Origin: Akkermansiaceae bacterium
Lineage (GTDB): Bacteria > Verrucomicrobiota > Verrucomicrobiia > Verrucomicrobiales > Akkermansiaceae
Assembly (NCBI GenBank): GCA_025457665.1
Contig: JALOTY010000007.1
Coordinates: 1-64,000 of the forward strand
Direction: 5' to 3'
Length of the DNA: 64,000 bases
Shown here in pieces: positions 44,770-51,974 of the stretch (the first letter of the stretch is position 1; each line of letters opens with the position of its first letter). Below the pieces are notes generated by a model that was not told where the DNA came from, made no database searches, and saw only the letters and a list, made by a program, of their open reading frames with translations. The position numbers were made by a program, and so were the translations under genes.

Positions 44770-47700
44770 GAAGCAATCGCACCGGGCCTAACAGGCCGGA
44801 GGGTTCGAGCGGGGTTTGGGCGGTGAGGCGGGTGATGTTGGTGCGGGTGCGGCGCTGTTCCGGGGGCAGCTTGGCATCACCGATGATTCGATTGCACCAA
44901 AGATTGACGACCTTCACCTCCAGGGTGTTCTTGCCGGGCTTCAGATGGGAGCTGATATCCCGCCGGAAGGGGAAGGACCACCAGACGCCCAGGTCCTTGC
45001 CATTGATCCGGACTTCGCAAAGACTCTCGACCATGCCGAGATCCAGATAGATGGAGCCGTTTCCGGTGGGGGCGATGAACTCCTTCCGATAAGTGGCGGC
45101 ACCGGAATAGTGGCGGATGCCCTCTTCGGGTCGGGTGGTCCAATCGACGAGCTTGTCGAAAGTCACATCCGCCGGTCCGCCCCACTTGGGGTCGAAGCTG
45201 ACCTGCCATGGGCCGGAAAGCTCGGTGATGTTTTGCAAATCAGGTTGATTGGGTTCCCCGCTCGGCTTGTCCGTTGATGTCGATTTGCGAAAGATAACAA
45301 AGAAGGCCTGCTCGGGGTCGAATTCCCATGGCAACTCGGTCACGCCCTGACTGAAACGAAAGCGGGTGGCCTCCACTCGGGAGCCGGTGACCGGATCCCA
45401 TATCTCCGGAATGCGGCCGGTGTCGCGGAATTTCAGCACAACATTCTCGCTGCGGTCGTTGCGATTGGCCACGAAGTAGATCCGGGCGTCATCGGTCAGG
45501 CGTTGATAGAAATCGATGAATGTTTCGCGGTCTCCTCCACTCCAGGTGAAATCCTCGGGAATCCGGTCGCCTTGCAGGACCTCGCGGGTGGTTTTGCCCC
45601 AGATGACCCGACCTTTTCCGATCTTGCGAAGCCCCTCTTTCCCTGTGCCCCAGAGGCGGGTGGTAAGGGCATGAAATTCCTTTTCGGCTGGGGCTCCGCC
45701 GGTGAGAGAGAAGGCACGCTGCGGCTTGGGGCCGACGAGAGTGACGCCTTGTTGGACGAGGCTTTCCAGATGGCGTAGAACCGGCAGGCTGATGGCATCG
45801 TGCCCGACGAGCGAAATCAGGCGGTAGCGGGTTCCTTCAGGCAAAACGGCATGGCCGGAGTCATCCGCACGAACGCGGAGGAGGAGGGCATGGGCGTTGA
45901 TGATATCATAATCGTATCCCGGCAGGCATTTCGCGGGATCATCCCTCTTCAGGCGGACGAAGGATGGGATGTTTTCGCCATAGAAATGCAGAACATCCGC
46001 CGCGCTCAGGCCTTGTTGGAGGAGGAAATGGCAGCGGTTCATGTAGTCGATGAAGGCCCTGCTTTGATTCCACCAGGTGATGTTCGGGTTGAAGTGCTCG
46101 CCGGCGAAGTATCCGGCCCCGGGCATGCCGTGTTCGGCTTTGGATGAAGGAAAAGTGTGCCACATCGTGAGATTGTGACCTTCGCAGGAGGCGCGATCGA
46201 AGGTGGATTTCAGCGATCGAGGATCATGCTGCCAATGCCGACCGATGTTGGTGAAGGCCTCCGCAAGGGAGACGCGGCGGCCGTAAACATGGGCGGCAGA
46301 GGTGGTTTGTTTCACGAAATAGCGCATGTCATCCCGAGTCCGGTGGCGGGGTGAGGTGGACCAGAATTCGCCCATGGGGACATCACTGATGCCAAGATTC
46401 CGCAGGGCATCCATGGGGCCGGCATGGGGTCCACCGGATTCGGGGTGGATGCCCATTCCAAGCGCGTGCGCCTTTTCCGAGAATCCCTGGTATTTGTTTT
46501 CCGCCATCAGATCAGCCAAGGTGCGGCGGAAATCATTGAGGAATCGATCGGTTTCCCCTCTCGAACCCACGATGTGTCCGGCGAGGACAGGCAGCCACGG
46601 ATGAATGTCATAACCACGAAGACGACGGAACTCGCCAGGCATGAGTCTCGTCCAGTTCACCGGACCCAGTTCCCAGGAATCCGTATGGAGGAAGCGCAGG
46701 GATTTGCCGAGATAGGGTTTAACGGCAGCAAAAATGGGATCGAGAGTCTTGCTCCAATAGGAATCGAGAGTCGCACGATCGAGATAATCGATCGCCCATC
46801 CGCCCGCGCCTTCGCTATGGGTGGAAACATGGGCTCCGCTGAGAGTGCTGCCGAAACGGAGAATTTCCCAGCGGCCCGGCGGCGCGTCCCAACGCAGCCG
46901 CCCATCAGGGCTCATCGCGGAGCTGAGATCGATGACCTCAGCGGGACGGATCGCTGAGGACTCATTGGTTTCCGGACCTGGATCGAGAAGATGCCATGTC
47001 TCTGCGGCAGTGAATGCACCGGGGTATTGGAAGTAGGCCTTTTGGGCGAGAAGGTGGGCACCCTTGGGACCGGATGGGATTCCACCGATCTTGGTGTCTC
47101 CGGCAATCACCCGAATCTCCGCGATCTGAACATTTCGTGGGGGGGAGGCCTTGGGATCCTTGGCCGACGTGATGTGGAGGGTGAGTCGATCCGTCGGCAT
47201 CGGGCGGAAATCGATGCGGAAAGGCGAGATCCCGTCGGATTCAAAAGTGGCGATTTCCCGTCCGTCGGACGTCGTGACCGATCCGCTTGTGGGACCGTAT
47301 CCCGGGCGGGGATGGACTTCGAGACCGTTGGCCCTGACTTCTGCGCTGAGCTGAATCGACAAGGTTTCCGGTTTGTCGCGGGTGGGGCCTTGCCCGGGTT
47401 TTGTGCCGGATGAAACCCAGAAGGTGTCGGTGGACGCATCGATGGCTCGCGGTGCCATGGCACTCGGTTGTGACGACGAGGCAAGGATTTGGGCAATCTG
47501 GTTTTCCGAGCCGGCAGGCAGTGGCACGGCGAGCACGGCAACATCGGCATAAAAACCGCCCTGGCTCGCAGGCTGGGGCAGGGTCATTTCGATCCCTTTT
47601 CCCCCTTGGATGCCGACCCTGGAGAAGGTCACCTTTTTGCTCGATTCTTCCGGCGTCACCGAGGGTCCTCCGAGGTTCCATCCGCTCTGGATGTTGAAGC

Positions 47701-48085
47701 CCATTTCGAGTCCGAGGCGGTCGGCTTCGGCAATGGCGTGGCGGAAAAGCTCAATCCATTCGGGCGAGGCGAATGTGGGACCTTTGGGTAGCCTTCGATT
47801 GCCATCCTGATTGTCACCACCGGCATCGATGATGTTCGCCCCGCCGATGCTCACCGCCTTCATGGCTTCCAGTTCGCGGGTGATGGTCGCTTTGTCGGTA
47901 TTGCCATTCAGCCACCACCACCAGACGCGGGTTTGGGCAATCAGGGGAGGGGAGTTCCAGCCCTCCTCCAATGGCATCATGGGGCTGAGGCTGGCGTTGT
48001 ATTCCTCGTGAATCGCAGGGATCGGCTCGGCCGCATGCGAGAGGAGGGCGAGACTGAGAGCCGGGCAGAGGTGAAAGAGTTTCAT
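44759..48085 (-). CDS. GH106 alpha-L-rhamnosidase
   Basis: The 1108-residue protein has signal peptide LFHLCPALSLALLSHA. The N-terminal VWWWWLNGNTDKATITRELEAMK and IGGANIIDAGG are typical of GH106. The TIM-barrel part contains WELGPVNWTRLMPGEFRRLRGYD and MWHTFPSSKAEHGMPGAGYF. A C-terminal galactose-binding-like jelly-roll (~960-1075) carries YRKEFIAP, INGKDLGVWWSFPF and NTLEVKVVNLW. GH106 enzymes are inverting, calcium-dependent rhamnosidases acting on pectic rhamnogalacturonans or other rhamnose glycans. The length is normal for the family. Leu-Leu-Gly near the C-terminus (44787-44794) uses CTGTTAGG. Confidence 0.9.
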   Translation of the reverse strand: MKLFHLCPALSLALLSHAAEPIPAIHEEYNASLSPMMPLEEGWNSPPLIAQTRVWWWWLNGNTDKATITRELEAMKAVSIGGANIIDAGGDNQDGNRRLPKGPTFASPEWIELFRHAIAEADRLGLEMGFNIQSGWNLGGPSVTPEESSKKVTFSRVGIQGGKGIEMTLPQPASQGGFYADVAVLAVPLPAGSENQIAQILASSSQPSAMAPRAIDASTDTFWVSSGTKPGQGPTRDKPETLSIQLSAEVRANGLEVHPRPGYGPTSGSVTTSDGREIATFESDGISPFRIDFRPMPTDRLTLHITSAKDPKASPPRNVQIAEIRVIAGDTKIGGIPSGPKGAHLLAQKAYFQYPGAFTAAETWHLLDPGPETNESSAIRPAEVIDLSSAMSPDGRLRWDAPPGRWEILRFGSTLSGAHVSTHSEGAGGWAIDYLDRATLDSYWSKTLDPIFAAVKPYLGKSLRFLHTDSWELGPVNWTRLMPGEFRRLRGYDIHPWLPVLAGHIVGSRGETDRFLNDFRRTLADLMAENKYQGFSEKAHALGMGIHPESGGPHAGPMDALRNLGISDVPMGEFWSTSPRHRTRDDMRYFVKQTTSAAHVYGRRVSLAEAFTNIGRHWQHDPRSLKSTFDRASCEGHNLTMWHTFPSSKAEHGMPGAGYFAGEHFNPNITWWNQSRAFIDYMNRCHFLLQQGLSAADVLHFYGENIPSFVRLKRDDPAKCLPGYDYDIINAHALLLRVRADDSGHAVLPEGTRYRLISLVGHDAISLPVLRHLESLVQQGVTLVGPKPQRAFSLTGGAPAEKEFHALTTRLWGTGKEGLRKIGKGRVIWGKTTREVLQGDRIPEDFTWSGGDRETFIDFYQRLTDDARIYFVANRNDRSENVVLKFRDTGRIPEIWDPVTGSRVEATRFRFSQGVTELPWEFDPEQAFFVIFRKSTSTDKPSGEPNQPDLQNITELSGPWQVSFDPKWGGPADVTFDKLVDWTTRPEEGIRHYSGAATYRKEFIAPTGNGSIYLDLGMVESLCEVRINGKDLGVWWSFPFRRDISSHLKPGKNTLEVKVVNLWCNRIIGDAKLPPEQRRTRTNITRLTAQTPLEPSGLLGPVRLLRAP

Positions 48086-48171
48086 TTTTCCTGGGAGAGG
48101 GATGGACTGGAGTCGGCGGGTGCCAACTCATACCCTCTCTCCTCGGAATTTCTCTCGGTCAAAATGATGAT

Positions 48172-48189
48172 GTCCCGAAAACACGCCAT
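48172..48189. promoter_or_regulatory. Weak operator-like match upstream of GH106
   Basis: GTCCCGAAAACACGCCAT matches the 49134-49151 inverted repeat at about 12 of 18 positions, mainly in the left arm, and shares TCCCGAAAACA with 32457-32467. It lies roughly 90 bp upstream of the GH106 start. It could be a low-affinity site, or chance. Confidence 0.2.
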
Positions 48190-48210
48190 TCACTTCGGCT
48201 CCCCGAAGAC

Positions 48211-49086
48211 TCAAAGCGATGCAAGGGCGCGTGGCTTGAGATCGAGCCACGCGCGGATGGCGCGGGTCAATTTGACTTTGTCATCGCCAGTCACCCCGTA
48301 GAACTGGTGGCCGATGGGGCCACGGTATCCGGATTGGCGGATCAGGCGGAGAAAGCCCTCAACATCGAAGCTGCCGGAGCCAAGAGGGTGGGTTTCCCAG
48401 GCCCGCGGTCCTTTGCCTGGGATGGGCGATGCGCCGTTGATCGAGACCAGGTTCAGGTAGGGCGCAGCCGCTTTCACCACTTCATCAAGGCGATCCCCAT
48501 TTCCGGCGAACAGTTCGTGGCAGAGATTGACGGTGACGCCGACATTCGCGCGGTCCACTTGTTTGACAACACGCACGGCTTCTTCGGCGGTGGCGACGTA
48601 AAATCCGGCGTGGGGATAGAGGGAAACCTTGAGTCCCGAGGCCGCGGCAAGATCGGCGATCTCCCTCACCGTGGCGACGGCGTGATTGTCCTCCTGACCC
48701 TTTTTGCCATCGCGCAGCGTAAGCCAGATCATCGTGTCGGACCCCTTGAGCATCCGGATGACTTCCTTGATTCCCGGGTCATAGCTGGCACCCTTGGGCG
48801 GATTGACAAAAGTGTAGATGTAAACAGCGTGAATCGGCACTCCGGCGGCTTCACAGGCATCGATCTTCTGACGGAAGTCCGCAGGATTGGTGTAGTTGTA
48901 ATGAATCCCATCATACCCCAGCTCCTTGACCGTCTGTGCCTGAACTTTCGCAGGCCAGACACCGCGACCGACGCCATTGTCAAAGGCAAAGAACGGCCAC
49001 GGAGACTCTCCACCCGCGGCTGTCTGGGGCAGCAGGGAAAGGGTAAACAGAAGAGCGGCGGAGAGCCGAACGAGAATGGATTTCAT
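48211..49086 (-). CDS. Exported sugar phosphate isomerase/epimerase-like TIM-barrel protein
   Basis: The 291-residue protein has a signal peptide (ILVRLSAALLFTLSLLPQTAAGG). It has the xylose-isomerase-like TIM barrel fold: LGYDGIHYNYT, MIWLTLRDGKKG, GLKVSLYPHAGFYV, VGVTVNLCHELFAGNGD, NLVSINGAS and IGHQFYGVTGDD, with His, Glu and Asp residues at strand ends where this family binds a metal. An exported isomerase fold is common in Verrucomicrobia and Planctomycetes; the substrate is unknown. It lies between the GH106 gene and the two-component pair on the same strand, and the 49134-49151 inverted repeat is 48-65 bp upstream of its ATG. Confidence 0.8.
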   Translation of the reverse strand: MKSILVRLSAALLFTLSLLPQTAAGGESPWPFFAFDNGVGRGVWPAKVQAQTVKELGYDGIHYNYTNPADFRQKIDACEAAGVPIHAVYIYTFVNPPKGASYDPGIKEVIRMLKGSDTMIWLTLRDGKKGQEDNHAVATVREIADLAAASGLKVSLYPHAGFYVATAEEAVRVVKQVDRANVGVTVNLCHELFAGNGDRLDEVVKAAAPYLNLVSINGASPIPGKGPRAWETHPLGSGSFDVEGFLRLIRQSGYRGPIGHQFYGVTGDDKVKLTRAIRAWLDLKPRALASL

Positions 49087-49133
49087 GACGACCGATGTTG
49101 CACCCGTGGCAGGCTTGTCACGACAAAATCACT

Positions 49134-49151
49134 CTCCCGAATTCACGGGAG
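49134..49151. promoter_or_regulatory. CTCCCG-N6-CGGGAG inverted repeat, site 2
   Basis: CTCCCG-AATTCA-CGGGAG is a perfect 6-bp inverted repeat with 6-base spacer. It is upstream of the TIM-barrel gene and just 5 bp past the stop of the response-regulator gene. A near-identical sequence (16 of 18 in the reverse orientation) lies at 51878-51895. It may be a regulator binding site, a terminator hairpin, or both. Confidence 0.45.
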
Positions 49152-49155
49152 CGCT

Positions 49156-49803
49156 TCAGATCAATCCGAGTTGCATGGCTTTGGCGACAGCGCCCGATAG
49201 GTTGTGAACGCGAAGTTTGCCATAGATGTTGCGGACATGGGTATCCACCGTGTGATAGGAAACTCCGAGTTCATCGGCGATCTGCTTTTTGATGAGCCCT
49301 TTCGCCAGCAGGGCGAGGGTTTCGCGTTCGCGCTCGGTGAGATCGATCTCGGCCCTTGCAGGAGTCACGGCATTGAAGGTGGTGAGAATCATCCGGGCGA
49401 TATGGCTGTTGAGGGGCGCGCCGCCATCGAGCATTTCATCGATGCCGCGAAGGATCGTATCGATATGATCCGCCTTGAGCAGGTAGCCGCTGGCACCGGC
49501 GGCGAGCGCTTCGAGCACGACGGGTTTGTGGTCGTAAACCGTGAGCACGAGGATCTTCGCATCGGGAAAGCGTTTGCGCAGTTCGGGGATGCCGGCGACT
49601 CCGTGCATGCCCGGAAGCCCGAGATCCAGCAGGATCACATCGGGCTTGATGGCCGGTGTGGCGGCTTCGAGGAAGGCCTCGATGGAGGAAAAGGTCAGCT
49701 TGCAGGAAAGGTGGTCGCTGTGGTCGATCGCCAGTTGGAGTGCTCGGCGGTAGTCCTGGTGATCTTCAATCACGCAGACTTGTTTGCGGGTTCGGGTGGT
49801 CAT
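49156..49803 (-). CDS. NarL/LuxR-family response regulator
   Basis: The 215-residue protein has a receiver domain (residues ~8-125) with acidic pocket E13-D14, phospho-acceptor D60 (VILLDLGLPG) and the conserved Lys in YLLKADH. A LuxR-type helix-turn-helix follows at ~148-205 (LTERERETLALLAKGLIKKQIADELGVSYHTVDTHV). All key residues are present. Its ATG overlaps the sensor kinase stop (ATGA at 49800-49803), so kinase and regulator are cotranslated. The probable targets are the adjacent rhamnosidase-locus genes. Confidence 0.95.
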   Translation of the reverse strand: MTTRTRKQVCVIEDHQDYRRALQLAIDHSDHLSCKLTFSSIEAFLEAATPAIKPDVILLDLGLPGMHGVAGIPELRKRFPDAKILVLTVYDHKPVVLEALAAGASGYLLKADHIDTILRGIDEMLDGGAPLNSHIARMILTTFNAVTPARAEIDLTERERETLALLAKGLIKKQIADELGVSYHTVDTHVRNIYGKLRVHNLSGAVAKAMQLGLI

Positions 49804-51821
49804 GGTTTCAATTGGGTTTTGAGAGGGAAACGGAGTTCGAGGCGGGTGCCCTGGCCGGGTTTACTACGGACCTCGAGTGTGCCCCTGAGGGATTCGGCCC
49901 GCTGTTCGAGCGTGCGGAGTTTCGGGGATTTCCCGGAATCGAAGACAGGCAGGCCGCAGCCATCATCGGCGACTGTTAGAATAAAATGGCGGGGTTCGCC
50001 CTCGATACGGATTTCAACATGTTTGGCTCCGGCGTGGCGGAAGATGTTGTGCAGGCTTTCCTTGAAGAAGAAGATGAGATTGCGTCGTTGTTCGGGATCG
50101 AGTTCCGGTGAGAAATCCCCGACGAGGCTCCACTCATGGTCTTTCAGCATGAGTCCGGCAATTTCCCTGAGACGGTCCGGGAGGGGCTTGCGGGCGCGTT
50201 TGGGGGTGAGGGTGAGATCGATGATTTCCCGGAGGGACAGGGAAGCTTCCCGGGCGAGACGGCTGATGTCCTCGACTGAAGCGGTGCGTGTGGACGTGGG
50301 GGCGATTTCGGCAAGCAGGGAGATGGTGGCGAGATTCGAGCCGACCTCATCGTGCAGATCGCTGGAGATTTTGCGGCGCAGTTCGCGAATGTGACGGCGC
50401 GCGCTGAGGCGCAGGCGGAGCTGCCAAATCACCAGTCCGATCACCGTGCAACCCAGCAAGGTGAAGGCGGTGACGAGCAACCAGAAGTGGGTGGTCGAGA
50501 GGATGGTTTCGCGCTCCCTCACGAGTCTGCGGCGTTCTTCGGTCAATTCGAAACGCAGGGACAACTGATGGACCCATTGACGGAGGGGAATGAGAACTCC
50601 GGTCGATGAATGGCCATCGGTCAATCCCGCGACGCTCCAAACCCGGGTCGCGTCGTGCGGGCGGGATTTGTCGCGATCCGGAGTGGTTGCGGTTTTGCCG
50701 AGGGCGATGTTGTCAAAGCCTTGAAGCACTTCGATCTCCGAGAGAAGGACCCGCGGGGCGGTGAGAAGGTCGGGCTGATGTTGGCGCTCGACAAAGAGCC
50801 GGACATGTCTCGCTCGGACTTCGTCAAAATGGATCAGCACCGGATTGTAACCGGGATTCGCAAAGGGCTCCGTGCCGCTTTCCCAGACGATTTTCCATGA
50901 TTCAGGCGAGTCTTCATCGCTGACCTCGATGCGGAATCTTTCGGGAAATCCAAACCCCGGACCCTTCACCGGGGAGTCGCCCTTGGCGGGGATGATTCGC
51001 ATGCCGTCGATGGGAAGGGTTTCACCCAAGTCGATGGCGGCCCAAGTGGAAGACTCGCTTTCGTGGACAATGTCGGTATGCCAACCGAGACTGGTGGGAG
51101 ACGGGGGTTTCTCCGGTGGACCGAGGGGCGACTGGCCATCGACGAGATATCGGATGTTCCAGCCAAACTCGGCATCGATGCTGTATCCGGCCGAAAGGGT
51201 TCCCGAAGGGGCGATGTTGACCGGGCCATCGAAGGCCATGAACTCGGAAATCGAGAAAAAGCGGACATGCTTTTTGGGCAGGGTCGGCAGGTCCAAGGGG
51301 ATCACCCTGATCCAGAGGACTTCGATGGGGGGGAAGGCCAGGAAGACCGGTTCGCCCCGGCGGGTTTCGAGGTGGGTTTCCTCGATTTCCGCGAGCAGGA
51401 TGGGCTGTGGGGCACCAGGGAGGCCTGCCTCGATTCTCAGCCCACGAGGGAAACCGTAGTTCGACATCTCTCCGCTCTGGGTGGTGAGGCGTGTGGGAAC
51501 GAGGGCCACGGCATCGACCCAACGAGCCCGTTCCCACTCGATGCGGAACCAATTGCTTTCCGAGTCCCCGGTGAAGTTCGAGTGATAACCATGGCTTCCC
51601 AGCGCGTCCATGTCCGTGAGCACCGGAAGCCCCTGGAGTTGCGTGGCGATCTTCTCAAGCCTCGCTTCGACTTCGCCGAGCCGGGGATTGAACTGAAGGG
51701 CGACGCGATGGGTGAGGCCGCCGCTGTTGTCGGCTTTGGGCAGAGAGATGCGCGGGATTTCGCCAGCCAAGGCTGTGGACAGGCAGAGGCACGCCGCCAT
51801 GATGGAAATCCCTTCTCGCAT
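49800..51821 (-). CDS. Sensor histidine kinase with two discoidin-like (F5/8C) ectodomains
   Basis: The protein is 673 residues from ATG 51821, chosen because a signal peptide follows (ISIMAACLCLSTALAG). The ectodomain holds two F5/8 type C-like beta-sandwiches (~55-190 and ~205-395): WFRIEWERARWVDAVALVP, WAAIDLGETLPIDGMRIIPA, FRIEVSDEDSPESWKIVWESG. One membrane helix follows (~437-462). The cytosolic part is a HisKA_3/HATPase kinase: phospho-acceptor His490 in DLHDEVG, N-box ESLHNIFRHAGA and G-box DDGCGLP. F5/8C domains often bind sugars, so direct sensing of oligosaccharide is plausible. It diverges from GH78 over 153 bp. Confidence 0.9.
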   Translation of the reverse strand: MREGISIMAACLCLSTALAGEIPRISLPKADNSGGLTHRVALQFNPRLGEVEARLEKIATQLQGLPVLTDMDALGSHGYHSNFTGDSESNWFRIEWERARWVDAVALVPTRLTTQSGEMSNYGFPRGLRIEAGLPGAPQPILLAEIEETHLETRRGEPVFLAFPPIEVLWIRVIPLDLPTLPKKHVRFFSISEFMAFDGPVNIAPSGTLSAGYSIDAEFGWNIRYLVDGQSPLGPPEKPPSPTSLGWHTDIVHESESSTWAAIDLGETLPIDGMRIIPAKGDSPVKGPGFGFPERFRIEVSDEDSPESWKIVWESGTEPFANPGYNPVLIHFDEVRARHVRLFVERQHQPDLLTAPRVLLSEIEVLQGFDNIALGKTATTPDRDKSRPHDATRVWSVAGLTDGHSSTGVLIPLRQWVHQLSLRFELTEERRRLVRERETILSTTHFWLLVTAFTLLGCTVIGLVIWQLRLRLSARRHIRELRRKISSDLHDEVGSNLATISLLAEIAPTSTRTASVEDISRLAREASLSLREIIDLTLTPKRARKPLPDRLREIAGLMLKDHEWSLVGDFSPELDPEQRRNLIFFFKESLHNIFRHAGAKHVEIRIEGEPRHFILTVADDGCGLPVFDSGKSPKLRTLEQRAESLRGTLEVRSKPGQGTRLELRFPLKTQLKP

Positions 51822-51877
51822 GTCAGAGCAGCTTAGAATCCCCAGCTTGGCACGCAAGACCATCCCTGAAGGGCTTT

Positions 51878-51895
51878 CTCCCGCGAATTCGTGAG
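51878..51895. promoter_or_regulatory. CTCCCG-N6-CGTGAG inverted repeat, site 3
   Basis: CTCCCG-CGAATT-CGTGAG lies in the 153-bp divergent region between the sensor kinase (57 bp from its ATG) and GH78 (80 bp from its ATG). It matches the reverse complement of 49134-49151 at 16 of 18 positions. No gene ends nearby, so a terminator is not an explanation here. It is the best candidate for an operator controlling both directions. Confidence 0.5.
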
Positions 51896-51974
51896 CCTCA
51901 ATCGGTAAGAATCCCGTCAGTATCCACGTTGCCATTTGCCTCCCAGCGGGCTCTCGTCCCACCTTGATCCATTC

